In this document: one piece after another, positions 26,275 through 40,500 of the stretch
Position numbering within the stretch: the stretch's first letter is position 1
How the letters are laid out: each line of letters opens with the position of its first letter
Source of the DNA: Metallyticus violacea
Taxonomy: Eukaryota > Arthropoda > Insecta > Mantodea > Metallyticidae
Assembly: GCA_030762175.1 (NCBI GenBank)
Contig: CM060842.1
Coordinates: forward strand, 46,470,001-46,534,000
DNA: 64,000 nucleotides
Reading direction: 5' to 3'
Position numbers and translations under genes: made by a program
The notes under the pieces: model-generated
What the model was told of the DNA's origin: nothing
What the model saw: only the letters and a program-made list of their open reading frames with translations
Databases searched by the model: none

Positions 26275-29200
26275 GAAAATTTAATGTAGTGTTAAAGATA
26301 TAAATGTAAAATGAGAGACAGCTTTATTGGGTATGTTTAGGGGTATGAAAATTGAGGGGCATGCAGAGGAATGGTTTACAGAAAGCAGCGTATATATTAT
26401 TTTAATGTCAAGAATCGAACGAATGTAGACAGGAACGTTAAACGATAAATTGTTCAGCATAAAGAAAGCAGTAATTAAAAGAATATTTTAAGATTGTACG
26501 TAAGTTAGCAATTTAGGGGAGTTTCTATGGATAGTAAAGAAAAACGGACGTTGCTGATAATAAATAATAAGCTAAATATGGTAAGCAACAAGAATGTAAT
26601 ATATTAATTACCTTCTTTTATTATTTTGCTTTGTTCGTTCTTGTGCTCCGTGCATTGTTTTATTTATCGTTTGGTTATTGTATTGTTGTATGTCTCAGTA
26701 TATTGCTTTGGAATCAAGTATATGACAGAACTTGTGTAGGATACTTTCTGTATCTGGCCTTAAGCGTGCTCGAGCAGCTTTCGTTAAGACAAAGAGGTTC
26801 AGTTTCCGCCTTGTAACAGAATACTACCTACAGAGAACGCGTAGAATAATGCTGCAATTAATGTCGCAAAACATGAGAGATCGCGAAGTGAGCATACCAG
26901 CAGCACACAGTTATTATCGTCCAAGCACCGCACACTTTTTATACACTGCACATGCTGGCGAAGAACAATGAGCCATTTAGCAACACATAGACTCGTGTAA
27001 CATGTAATTTCAGAGTGCCTGGATACGGTGCAGAGTGCAGCCGTCACCTAGCAACGGATGACGAGCCACTTAACATTATAGTTAGTCAAATCACGTGGCA
27101 CCTGTCCAAATGAAGGCATTCCATTTCTATTGGTACGTCGCGTGAGGTCCGGTTTCGCTTTGGCGATCGCGTCAAAAGATGAGCTTCCTTTCGTTACTCT
27201 AACTGAATTTAATGAATACCAAGGAGCCTATGCTGAAAGGGAGTGTCATTAACTGCTAAATAAAGTGTCGAATTCCACTTCGGCAAGAACAGAGACCTTA
27301 TTGGCAAAAGTAGCCCCTAATCTGAAACATGTGCTCCTGCTGTGACACCAGGAAGGTGACTTTCAATATGAATACTACGGTACAAGATGTTTTCTATTTG
27401 TTCGCTGTTACTTCTATGCTAAAGCAAATATAATCATGTGGTGCAGCTCTTTTCTCGTTAGCTCCAGGGCGACTTACATCCTGATGTTATGCACAGTAGT
27501 CCCTAAAGTAAATTACAGTTTAAACTTTAATAAGGGACTAATTTTCATTGAGAAAATTATATGAGTGAATACTGTAATAATCTTAAGAGATACCGGCCGT
27601 TATTAACACATTATTATGCATTTTAATTATTGGTAATTAACGCACATATTGTTTGCTGTACAGTGCAACCGATTTTAACACAGAGAGGAGCCATGGTGGA
27701 AGCATGTGCTGTTTCTGATAGTATTATAAACACCGTCAAGGAAAGTAGCGACAAGTTATCGGCAAAAATATTTATTATTGAAGTTTGTGAATAGTAACCA
27801 GAGCTAACGATTAAATACGTTGCATTGGCTGTTGCTGCTTAACCAATCGGAGCCATGCACCGCGGAGTAATACATTCATTATTTGTTAAAATCGGAATAG
27901 AAACAGCAGGAAACGAAGTGTGAATCCCGTTATGCTTGGAACTCCGAGACACCTTAGGCAGCAAAAAGCAAAGCAGTGTATGTCTATCGATGTATTTTTA
28001 TAATGCAGCTAAAGGAGAGTGGTTTCTTCAGAGATATGTTATTGAAAAGTGTGTTTTCATTGCAGGCAAATAAGCACAATAAGCAAGTAATAGACCATGA
28101 TCAAGTATGGTCAGCACCACTACGGGACAACGGTAGACAACGGTTTATTAATTTTTTAAATTGGCTTATTGTCAGTGGCCTGCAGAAGGAAATCGGTCCT
28201 GGTGGTCTAGTGGTAACCATACTTGCCTCATAGACCCAAGATTGCGAGTTCAATTCCGGTCAGGGTCGATGGATTTTTTCTGGCGTAAGAATATCATAAG
28301 TATAGCTTCCTTCGGAAGGGAAGTAAAGCTGTGGGTCCCGTGTCGTACATTTACGGCACGATAAAGAGCCTCAAGCTTGAAAGAACAGGCCTTTGAGCAA
28401 AATTTATTGGCCGTTTAACGTCCTAAATTGAATGGGACGCTGATGACCTGAGATGTTAAAGAGCGTCCTTAAATAAACCAAATCAACAAAATTAAGTACT
28501 TTACCTCAAGTTAAATACACTAGTTCGATAGCCAGTCAACATTATACCGTCTTTATTCCAAACAATTTATGGGAGAATCTTTCCAACCAATTTTAACACA
28601 GATATTTTTGGGCAGGGATAATTCTTTTGATTATTAGACTTTGAACCAGAGCCACTGTAATGCGGTAAACAACCGACGAGTGAAAGGTGTAATGATAACT
28701 CGTAACCTATTGTACCTCCCCATTTGTTGTCTACAGCCCGGTATCAATGTAGCTTCATTTTACTACATTCTGCTTTTAGTGCTTAGAAATTTTGATGTCT
28801 GTTTATGACGAAAATTTATTTCTCATCATTATTAGCTAAGATTGAAAAAACATTAAGAAATGATCTGGTGAAATTTCTTGAGGTGTGTTGATTTTGCCAG
28901 GCAACGAACCCGCTCACAGACACCTAACTGCGTTGCAGAAATTTGAAGTCGACTAGGAATTTATTGATCATACCTCATAATTGACAGATTTAGCCCCTTA
29001 GAAATAAATGAAGTAGGAAATGAGTATAGAGAAGTGCTTTTTTCATTTCAACACAAACAAAATTTAAAAGGATTAAAATTATTTGACGATAATTATGCTA
29101 AAAGGTGTTTATGTTGGATAAATAAAAGTTTATTTTCAGATAGTGTATTTTTGTATGATAGGATAAGAACATATTAACATTTCTCGTATTTTAATAGAAA

Positions 29201-31115
29201 TCTACATTAATTGAAACATACATCTTATAGGCAAGCACTTTAACCAGTAAAATAATGGGCGCTTATGAATTTTAACGGTTTGGTTTATTGAAGAGGAAAT
29301 TAATAGCGCGATTAAAAGTATTTGTTGAAATGCGTAGCTCAATGCTGAGCTTATGAGCAGGTAGATGGCATGTACTGCAGGGAGATGTCAGATGTTATTT
29401 TCCCATTGAAAATGCAGATTTATCTTGCGTTGCAATAATAGACATGCTCGATTCGTGTAGGGAAATGTTCCTCTCTAGGATTTCTTTGGCGAAGGCTGAG
29501 TTTATTGCATGTTACATCTTCAAGGCACAACGAACCTTCTGAAACTTGTGGGCGACCAAGGATGCTAATTCTGAAGGATGACCCCATGAGAGGTTGATGC
29601 AATATGTTTCGAACGTGTAAACAGTCATTAAGGAAAATTTTATGGTCAGCTCTTGGTGGTACCAAAAAGGTATCACGAGTTTCGTAACGGATGTGCAAAC
29701 GTCCGCCTAAAGAGCATCATCATAACTCACTGGCAAGTGTGGGAAGCGGTCCATCTGAGGCTGCATTGCGACATCTTGCGGCCGCATGTATGTACACAGT
29801 TTTCCCATTGCATACCGGAGTTATTTCTCCTGCCTTTAGCGACGCAACTTAAGCGGGAGATCACGAAAAACCAGAAGTGCAAGTGACAGATATGTCATCA
29901 GACATCAGGAAGTCAAGGCTGCAAGTGGACAAGTGTAGATCTCTTGCACTCTCGCTTTGTCGATTATATAAAGTGCATAAATACTTCATGCCTTTGTTAG
30001 AACTTAGAAACCTATTCTAAATCTAAAAAACGATGCTCATAAACACAGCTCTGCAAACTATCTCTTGTTCTTGGAAGTATTTTATTCTCGGAATGAACTG
30101 TTGCAAGGATAGAACCTGCATTAAAGGCACACTCGTGTATATGATTTAAGAGAAAGTGCTATTATGATTGCAGCTACGGTTCCGTCATAACTACTGCTCT
30201 GTACAGAATTTATTTTCTCTAGACATTTTAAAAACATTTAAGTTACGTTTTAAACTAACAACGATATCTTAATATTAATTCTGATTTTAAAATGAATGAA
30301 TATTTAATAAATAAATAAATAAATAAAATTCAACCAAAATGCAAGCAGTGCTCAATAATTTGTAATGAGTAAACGTAAAATTATGTATGTAAGTAAAAAA
30401 GAGGTTTTAAAATTTACATCATTAGTTTTATAGAGAAAAATATTGCTGTGAAATCAAAACAAATCGTATTCATTTAAAATGCCCATAGATAATAATTAGT
30501 GATACAGTAAATGTATCTCTTTATTATTTCAACTTTTAATGCAGATAAAATGAGAATATTAATGGCATTTTCTGTTGACTTCTCTTAAATATTTACTTAA
30601 TAAGGATAATAGACGGATCTATTACACAACCTTTTAAGCATTTGGCCCATTTTAAGTGTTTGTTTATTATGTCCCTTTGTGTACCGACAAATATTTTCTA
30701 CTTACTATAATATTTTAGGGCTATTTTGAAGACGAGAAAGAAATAGCACCTTGGATGGTGCCGCGAGTGTATTTCGACTAGGATGAAGAATCCTTTGGTG
30801 TGGTTAATGGAAGGTAAGAAGGCCGTGCTCCAAAGTGAAAATTTCAACAATATTATCAGATTAGTGGATTTTCTCTCTTGGGCAAAGAGTTCAGGCTTAA
30901 TCTTTGAGCAATGCTATCAAATAATGCATAGTGATTTAGTGATTTTAACATATAAGACGTTCGTATTGATATTTTTATTGCACTTTGATCTTATTGCCAC
31001 ATCTTTTACTGACCGATCACTTTAAATGGAGGTATTAATTTAATTTATTTATAAATAAATATAAATATCCCAAGTTGCAAAGCGCCTTCCTATATTAACC
31101 AATCTGCTTTAGTGC

Positions 31116-31163
<48 letters not shown>

Positions 31164-34100
31164 AATATAAGCATGCAAATGATTGGTACCTGCCTCGTGA
31201 AAAAAAGCACTGAAGATATTGATGATTGGCGGAAACCATAATTGAGAATGATTTTAGCAAATCATGAATCAAAAGCAAGAAATAATTGAGCCACTTAACC
31301 TTATAAAAGCGACAGGTGCAGACAATGTTCAAAATACATTTCCCAAGAAGCTTCGTGCAAAAGCAATGAATATATTTATACAAGTTTTAATGGCTGATTT
31401 TGTTTAGGTCATTTCTCCTTTCAGTGAAAAAATGATAAACATATAGAAATTCCGCTATACTCTGAAAGTTTAAGACCATTTATTTTATTGCATTCAACGG
31501 GAACATTTCGGAATGGTTTTAAAATAGTTTCTCGTATGTTAGGACTTTGTATTTCAAATACATTTTAGTAGCATGCATACATTTTTTCGAGATACTACAT
31601 GATATAAACATTCTATCTGCATATTCTTTTTTAGATGTTGAAAAGCTATTTGATGCCCTTGGACTCAAGGTATGCTAAGACCTTTATTAACAGATATACA
31701 TTATACTCTTTTTTAACCGAATCTGTATCGAAGGAAATATGACTTAAGGCAAAGCCTATACTGAGAGTTCGGTTAAACATTTTCAATTTTTCATTCGCTA
31801 AATTTGTATTATGTTTATGTTAATATGCAGTGCCTATAACAAATATCTTTTCTTGGGCCGCAGCATGCGAATTGAAATCTCTGCGTAGCTTCGGCCCTGT
31901 CTAAGGTTTCTGTTGTTTCATATTTTTCAGCATTTAACAGTTCCACGTAGTGCATTTATTTTCGTATCAAAATTACTGAAGTATTGTCAAAGAGGTGTAT
32001 TGACAGCTCTAAATTTAGCATTTTCTAATGTAAAAGTTTAAAGAAATGTTTTTGATACGCAGAAATAATGTTGAATACAATGAAAAATATATAGCAATGT
32101 AAATTATAAAAAAATAAAATAGTTTACATATAAGGAAAACCAGAGGGTAATGAATAAAATTTATCAGTATTAGGCACTCAAAAAGCATCATCAGAAAGTA
32201 ACTAATATTACACTGCACAATTTTATATTTAGTATAACTTTATAGAAAACTAATATTTGGAAAAGAGATGGCAACATTTTAATGAAAATGTGCATCTACC
32301 GCACATAAACATTTTTAAGGTTCTAAACAAAACAGACTTGAGAGATATTACTGCCAGAATACGCAATAGAAAAAAAAATATCTAGAAAAAATCAGTGAAA
32401 TACTTTTTATGTTTTTTCATATTTTTTTCTTAGTTTTGCATTGTATCCAAATGATTTTATATTACATTGTATCGTTACTGAAAATTATTTCTGAATTTTT
32501 ACTTGTCCTTAAGCGAGTGTGCTCCCTTTATTTCGGTTAACGGAAATTTTATTGTATTTATTAATTTTGTACGTATCATAAACTCTTCGTAGAGAGGTTT
32601 ACCATTTCTTCACTAGCCACATATTTCTAAAGAAGCAATAAATACTATCCCTAACTCGGTTAACATTTATATAGACAATGCCACTTTGTGCAATATGCTA
32701 ACGATTGTTATATTTTCATCACATATAAATAAAACAAGTATGTGAAGATTTAAAGTTATTTAAATTAAATAAGATGTGGTTAAGAGATAGGAATAAATAC
32801 CTGAAAACATGTAACGCTATTCATAAGAATGTAACCACAAGAAGCTTTCCAACGAAACAATATGAATTTATCGTAAGGAAATAAGAAACAAAATTATTTT
32901 TATATTATTCTACATCATACCCTTTATTTAAAATTTCATGAAACTAAAACAGTAGCCCTGTCTTCCGGTAAACATCACTTTGCGTTAGAGTAAGAAATCA
33001 TTCTATATAATGGTATGGCCATCTCTCAACAAATCTCGCTTGTGCAAATGCAGGATTTACAAGATCAGTATTCCCGTTCAATAACGGGAATAGAAACGGG
33101 AATATATAATATAATGAGCAATGGGCTAGTAAGCTATTTCTTTCAAGTTCAAAGTTTACAGAAAAAAAGAATCACCCCTATTTGCTACATACAGTTATAT
33201 GATTATTGACTACCTGCGCGGCTTTTTGTATACGGCAAACCGCCGCTAGATGCAAACTAAGATTGATGGATTTATTTATGAACGCTCTTAAACATCTCAG
33301 GTCGTCAGCGTCCCATTCAATTCAGGGCGTGGTGTTTAACGTCCTTCCTGCCGTAAACGTATGACACGGGACCCACGGCTTTACTTCCCTTCCGAAGGAA
33401 GCCATACTTAGGATTTTTACGCCCGAAAAAATCCATCGATCCTGGCCGAGTTTGAACCCGCGATCTTGGGTTTAGGAGGCAAGTATGGTTACCACCACAC
33501 CACCAGGACCGACATGCATGCATGCAAACTAAAGATTGATAGGTATAATAAAATATGAACAATATATGAAATAAATTACTTCAATGCCCAAATATTTTCT
33601 CGGCGAGTATCGTTTTCTTCTGATGTCGAACACTTTTGAAATTTATTAACTAGAGTACAGATCATTTGATGACTTGGGACCAGCTGTATAAAGAATAAAC
33701 CTTCTCAGAGTACAGAAGCATAACAAATTCACTTATAAATAAAACGATTTATTTTAATTTCGTGTAAAGTTTCTTCATTGTTTCACTTTTGATTTCCGCG
33801 TAATAACAACAGAGTTGCGTTCAATTATAGGTTATGTTAGGCTAACCTTACAAGCGGTATATTGTACAGATTTTTTATTTTTCACATCTCATTCAAAGAT
33901 GAATTTCACTTCTCTCCTCGTGTATTTCACGAGAGAAACATCCGTTCCTAAAACTGAATGACAAATAATTGAAAATGCGATTTCGCTTAACAACAGATGT
34001 CAAAGAACTAGAAAAGATGTTAAGTCCCCGATTACAATCACAAACTAAGCTAAATCGTGCTTTGAGTTCGATGTTCACGATAATACTAACTTTAAGGCTC

Positions 34101-34478
34101 TATGCAACAAGGAACTCCCATATTGTTATTGGGGTATATTCAAAGTGGAGAAAGGAACTGCCGTAGAGCCATCCATAAAGTTACTAGAACAATAACAGCT
34201 CTCAGAACAATAACAGACCTCAGTTCATTAAAATGCCAGTCTAATAGGGTAATGTAAAGAAAGTGATGCTAGGCCTCTATAATATTCGCAACTTTCCTGG
34301 GGTTTTAGGTGCTATAGACTGCAAACATATCCATTAGGTCGCCTGGAGGTAATAATGCAGAAGTCATCAGAATTTTGGAAATTTGGCAATTTCTCCCATT
34401 GTACGGGCTTTATCTTTTTTGAGATCGCGTTTTTTTCAATTATTCGTTAATATATTAACACGGATCAATAATAATAAT

Positions 34479-34515
<37 letters not shown>

Positions 34516-37500
34516 TACTTCTCAGGTTTGCTAAAATTTGCCGCTCGCATTCGCTTTGACTTTTTCATATCCATGTTTGAAGACGTATTAAGTGGGAAAA
34601 AAACATTTGTTGAGGGAGCGGGAAAACTGAATAATTATTGCTTCTCTTAGGTGGAACAGTTGAACATCAACTCGTCCTGAACACGAATTTCCCTATTATT
34701 TCGTGATGTTGCAGTAAGTTTGAGGGTTGTTGCAAACTCGGGGTTATGTAGCCTGAGGTTATTTTTATGAAACAGAAATGATGGCTAACCTCCATTTACT
34801 TTTTAAATTACAGTTAAAAGTAATCTCCAGTTAGCAACTTTTATACAACTGGTCCCTGGTGTTTTAGCAGCGGGGAATTTTTGGTCATATTGTCTTCAAA
34901 GTTGAGAGCAAACTGTCAATGCATGTGAATCATATATAAATGTCTGTTGTGCAACAATGAACCTTCTTGCACAGCAGTTACTTGCTAACTGACTTAGCAT
35001 GGCCTTTGTCGACCGGAGCAAATTTCTTGCGAGCTGTGGATTCTTAAATGACTTACATTAGAGAGTCTATAGTTCGGATATTCAATTGTTCGAATTACCA
35101 AAAGTAAAACAACAACATAAAATATAAAAATGTTTCTGTAAGGCAGTGTCACCATTATAATGCATATTTTCTACCCTGATAAATTTTATTTTTCTCCAAC
35201 CACCCTCGAAGTCAGGTTTGAGCACAAACTGTGAGATTTTTTTGATTTCATTCGGTACCAGATAAAATAGGTTTTTATACGTTTTATACATATATTATAG
35301 AGAACATTCATCCTATAATTTTTGTACGCGGTATAAAAATATTTTTTTTTATTTATTGTTAAAACATTAAGGTTTTGTTGAACTGAAGCTCCATGCCTCG
35401 TAGCGTACACAGCCAAGCTGCACAATGCACAAGCACTTAGCACAGAAAGCTGACAACACAATACATGTCAAAAAGTTTCTCAAACAGAAAATTATTTGTG
35501 TTTATTGAAGTCATGTGGTGGATATATGTGAGGAATGCAGTCACTTACACCCGATAAACAGTACGCAGAAATGAGAGCACCATACACTTTCCTAACTATG
35601 AGAGGGAGAGTTGTTAAGAGAGAAAATACACATTTGTCACTTAAAAGTATGTAAGTTTTTTTACTTTTTTCTCCATTTCTATAAGGGCTATTAAATACTT
35701 TTGTGCTTAACATTTCAAACCTAATATTTATTATAAAACAAAAGGTGCTATTTTATGTTTTCTCAAAATGTTTATTGTTCATTTTGCATCTAAAATGCAT
35801 TTAAAAATTTCTCAAGATTTGGGATATTATAAAGGTAACATCTAAATTTAAATACTGAACTTCAGTAGTCAAAATGTATAGACTGAAGTTTGGTTTTTAA
35901 ACGCACTTTTTCCTCATTATAACAATTTTGTTTCCATTTAACATAAGGTAAAGCTTGAAGTTCGGGTTGTTGACATAATAAGAAGAATTTACATGAAAAT
36001 TTCATGTGATTGTCTTGAAAAAATGTAGAAGTTGAGATGTAACATGTTTTGAGAAAACAAGGAACAAACTTATTGAAATGACAGTTTCAATTTTAATAAG
36101 CAGTTTTTAATCGTCTTTTCACTAGTAATTTTACTGACTTGATTATTCTTAAATTTATTATTTTTTGCAGTATTGCCATGTGTTCCACTCATGTTTGATT
36201 CATATTTCACCAAAATATCCCCGTAATTTTTTTTGCTTCTATATGCTTTCACTTTTAAAATCAACAATAATAGACAGGTGAACAATTACTTCTAGTATGT
36301 AACAGGTCTACGAACAGGTTCGCCAAAGTAGCCGAAGGGAATACATATAGCGATAGTACGAAATTTAAACTTATAAATTTTAAATAACTTAAAAGTCTTA
36401 AAATAAGGAAAGGGGTATGGCTGGGGTTGATATGAAGATCTAACTGTAATTTCACGCTAAAATGTTTTAATGCTTAACTCAACCAGGTTTTTTTTTTTTT
36501 TTTTTTTTTTTTTGTAAATATTGAAAACATTCTTTCACAGAAATGAAACTGAAAGTTTGTTGCAAATTAACAGGAAAAAGAAATTTAAAAACAAACTCTT
36601 TATTGATCTCTGCTCCTTTAAGCTACGTAACTGTATTGATTAGGCTTACTGAATTCAAATGATTGGCAGTATTAAACATTTCCGAAAAAGACCTTTAGAG
36701 CATACATTTTGACTGTGTTCGGATATTGTATGTTTTGGATAATTGACATTCTACTGTCTTTAATTACTCTCCAACTAGGTCAATTAAAGCTGGGAAAGGA
36801 AAATTAGCACATCTTTTTGCATAATATGTATAATGAAAGGTAAAATATTGCCTATTTCAGTGACATTAAAAGAAGAAATACAGAGCGCAGGTAATTTTAG
36901 TGAAACGAGATATTGTTCGGTTTGCTATACCATTTGCCTTTTCGGCTTCATGTATTATATAACTCGTTTTTATAGTTTGTTAATTGTCACCTAGTTCTTT
37001 GAGAGCTCCTGGTGAAATAAATGACTTGAGGTTTGCTTAGCAACTAATTAAAGCCGCAAAGACACCTAGTCAGATACGCAAAACCGGAGATCGAACCTGG
37101 TTCTCGTGCTGCGATAGTTACTATCTGTCATCATAACTTCTGAAACATGCAATCAGAAGTATGTCATTGAAATGGATTTAAGAGTTTCAACAAGATTGCA
37201 CATAGTGGTAATATCGTTAAGAGTCCTATACAAGTTGGTAGTTCCGCTAAGAAAAGACAATATACCATTAAATTTTCTATTGCAGTTCTGTTAAACATTT
37301 CGTGACGTTATTCCTGTCTGAATTTGCATAGGATGATGAGGTGACAGTTGTTGAACAGCATTTGGCTATGGATGTGGGTGATTCCTTTCAAAGGATAATG
37401 AACCATGTTAAGCAATGCCAGGAAGTGTTGGCTGGGGCTACCGAAAATCTGGTGCTTTCTTTTTTTTTTTTCTACTGCTCATTTCGGACGCTGGCCAAAT

Positions 37501-40500
37501 CCAACAGGCGGACGTGCAGGAGGCCAAAGTGCGAATGAATTTCTTTTCTCTGGCACGTGTTTGCGGTACCGCCCATATTCACATAGCTGGAAGTGGGCAA
37601 CACGGTATAGCACGCATACCGGAATAAATTTGGCCACATTTGAATAGGGAGGCTTGAAATTGACGCTTCTCTAACGACTTAATGAGCGTTTCCTCTTTGT
37701 TGGATTGCACCGAAAGTTTTCAGGAAGTAAACTGGAATTTATCTCCCACTGTTTGTTAACTGAATGAGAATGCTGAGGAAGTTGTTTTAAGGCATCTGTG
37801 CGTATGACTAAACACTATGTGTTTTATATCTCGTGCTCAACTGTGTACGTTACATAAAAAGTACATTGCAACCAATCCCGAGGCTATTATACGTGTAGTA
37901 AAGAATGATCTTGCACAGATATATTCTTTTCGTATTGGACCAAATAATTGAATACATATAAAGTACATTTAAGGAAGAAATTCTTTTACAGTAAAGATTT
38001 TGAAAACACGTATGCGTCTCTGCTTAGAGACAAGCTTCGAAAATAAATACCTGCAATTTCATAAAAATATATGAAGGCAATAAAGTTTATGTTGAATTGG
38101 AAAAATCAATATTTAGAATCAACGTTTTCGAGCAATGATAGCGCAAACGTTCTATTTCATTTTCAATTTGCTTATGATTGTATAGTTATCAAGCGTACTC
38201 ATTGATGTAGAAAAAGAAATATTTTGCCATTAATAGTAAAATAAAACATTATTTTATTTTACTATTATAATTGAAATAAAATATACTTTTGAAGAATGAA
38301 TATAAACCAAGGAAGTCGAATGAAACAAACAGTGATAAAAATTATTGTAGAAGAGAAGATGAAAAATGAAATAGAGGAAAGTACAAAAATCGTACCATTT
38401 TTAAAATCAATCTGATGAGATAAACGCATCTGGAATGCATTAAGAAAAGAACAAATAAATAAAATAAAATTACATTGGAGTAATTTTGACTTAATTTGTT
38501 TAGAGTTAAGAAAGATTAATTTGAATAATGACTATTATAGAAATGATTATGCTACACAGAACACGGAAGAATGGGCTGATATCATTTGAACATCTAGAAG
38601 TGAGAGGGGCCAAACATATCAACAAAAAAGTCTCCGAAAAGGAGAGAGAGGTAGACCGCAGAAGGCGCGAAACAAAATGACGAGTCTGATAAAGAACAGA
38701 ACCTTAAGAACACACGGAGCATATATTGGCACAGAAAAACGGCATTAGTTGTATAATATTGAAATATAAAAGTAAGCAGGAATAAGTTTTATCACATCTA
38801 ACCAAATAAGCATTAGGCATTTACTTAGGAGTTTAAGGAATATTTGAACAAAAATGTGTAAATATATCGGTATAATTTTTGAAAATGTGTAATTAGCGTC
38901 GAATGGATATTTAATTAATATTAATATTCAATATAGAGAATTAATTAACAGAATATTCTGTTTCCAAGTTTTCTAAAACCTTTAATATATATGCTAGGAT
39001 AATTTAATAAATAAAATAGGATGCATTGAGTGAGAAAACAATATATTACGTTTCAGGAAAAAATTATAGTGTCGTTGCCCAAATTATACCAGCTTTTTAA
39101 ATTAAAAACAAACAAAAATGCTATTAAAATCTTGACATATATGTATGCATATTAAATATACTTCCTAAACATATCCTGATCATACTCCAAGTTAAATGAT
39201 TGGAACTTTCGCGTTCTGAAGCTACTACTAATCAATAAAAGGCTTGTTGCTGCAACGATTTGCTTTTTTTCGTTTCATTTCTTGATTAGATTAGATTGGA
39301 TTAGATAAGGGAGGGTTTAATGACGTTTAAACGACCTCCGGCACTTCAGCCATAGGAAAAGAGGCCTATCCCAAAATCTGTTCCTGAACAAGTTGCAGTA
39401 TTTTGGTTCCATGTTAGCGTCGGTTCCTTGATCTTCCCTGGTTACAGAAAGAGTAAATCTCTTTCTTACCAGGATTGAATACTCAAACAGGATATGCGAG
39501 GCAGATTCCTCAACCTATTTACACATTCTACAAGTGGGTTCATCTTTATAGACGTTTCCTGAAATCATCGTGCTCAGTAATTAACGCAATTACTTTCTTT
39601 ATTCATTTTCTATCCAACGCTAGAAGAGTTGTGGAAAGAGTGAAGTTATGACCTAGCACCAATCTCCTAGCCTGCCTTTGTCCAGGATAGTTTGCCACCT
39701 TAGTAGTGTGTCCCCAATTCATGTTTTAACCGCAGTACATGCACTGATTCCAACTGCTAGCTCAGCGCTAAAGATACTTTTAAATTATCAGCATCCTGGC
39801 TGGTTTCCTGGGACTTACCTTTTTCTTTTTGGTAAAAATGTTTGTTATAAATTTACTGTCCGATTCTATTTTTTTACTTTCCGCAAATTTTTAATTAATA
39901 TTAATCCTTCACCCATAATTTTCTGTTTACATTGGGGCATTAGTTTTTAGCATAAGTCTCCTTATTTCAGTCCCTCTCTTCAAGTCGGTTATTCTCTTGT
40001 TTCCATATTGTTTCTTATTGCTATACGTGTAGTAGTGAGCTCACACAATTTTCATTAAAGGTTCTTTACAGCTTTTTATTAATAATACTCTCCTTTTAAA
40101 ATCAAATTTTAGCTAAAATTATTTTTAAATTCTAATATGCATACATTTAATTTGGTAATTAGGTAATTATATTTCAATTTACTTTAATGTGTGCTGAAAT
40201 ATTTGGAATGATTTACTAAATACTAGAAATTTTGTTTTTAGTCTGAACTTAGGTAATTGAAATTCAAAGAAAAGTATATGTTCTTCAATCTTTATTTAAG
40301 CTGTACGAATTTATTTGCAACTAAAAATATTCGTTATAATTTAAAAATATTTTTAGAAAGGTGATGTATCACACGATATTCATTAGTATGTAATTAGTAT
40401 GACAGATACAAAGTAACTAACGTATTGTTAAATACTAACATTTATTTTATCACGAAATTCTTACCGATAAATCAAGTTCGAATGGGCAACACCAATCAGA

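Noticed and set aside
27693..27794. Small plus-strand frame starting M-V-E-A-C
   Set aside because: Only 33 codons, with no splice support or known motif, inside the intron of another gene.
31090..31383. Poly-Asn open frame
   Set aside because: Translation of an (ATT)n microsatellite.
33055..33100. Repeated CCCGTT/AACGGG motifs
   Set aside because: Short local inverted repeats only. No spacing regularity, so not a CRISPR-like array or known operator.
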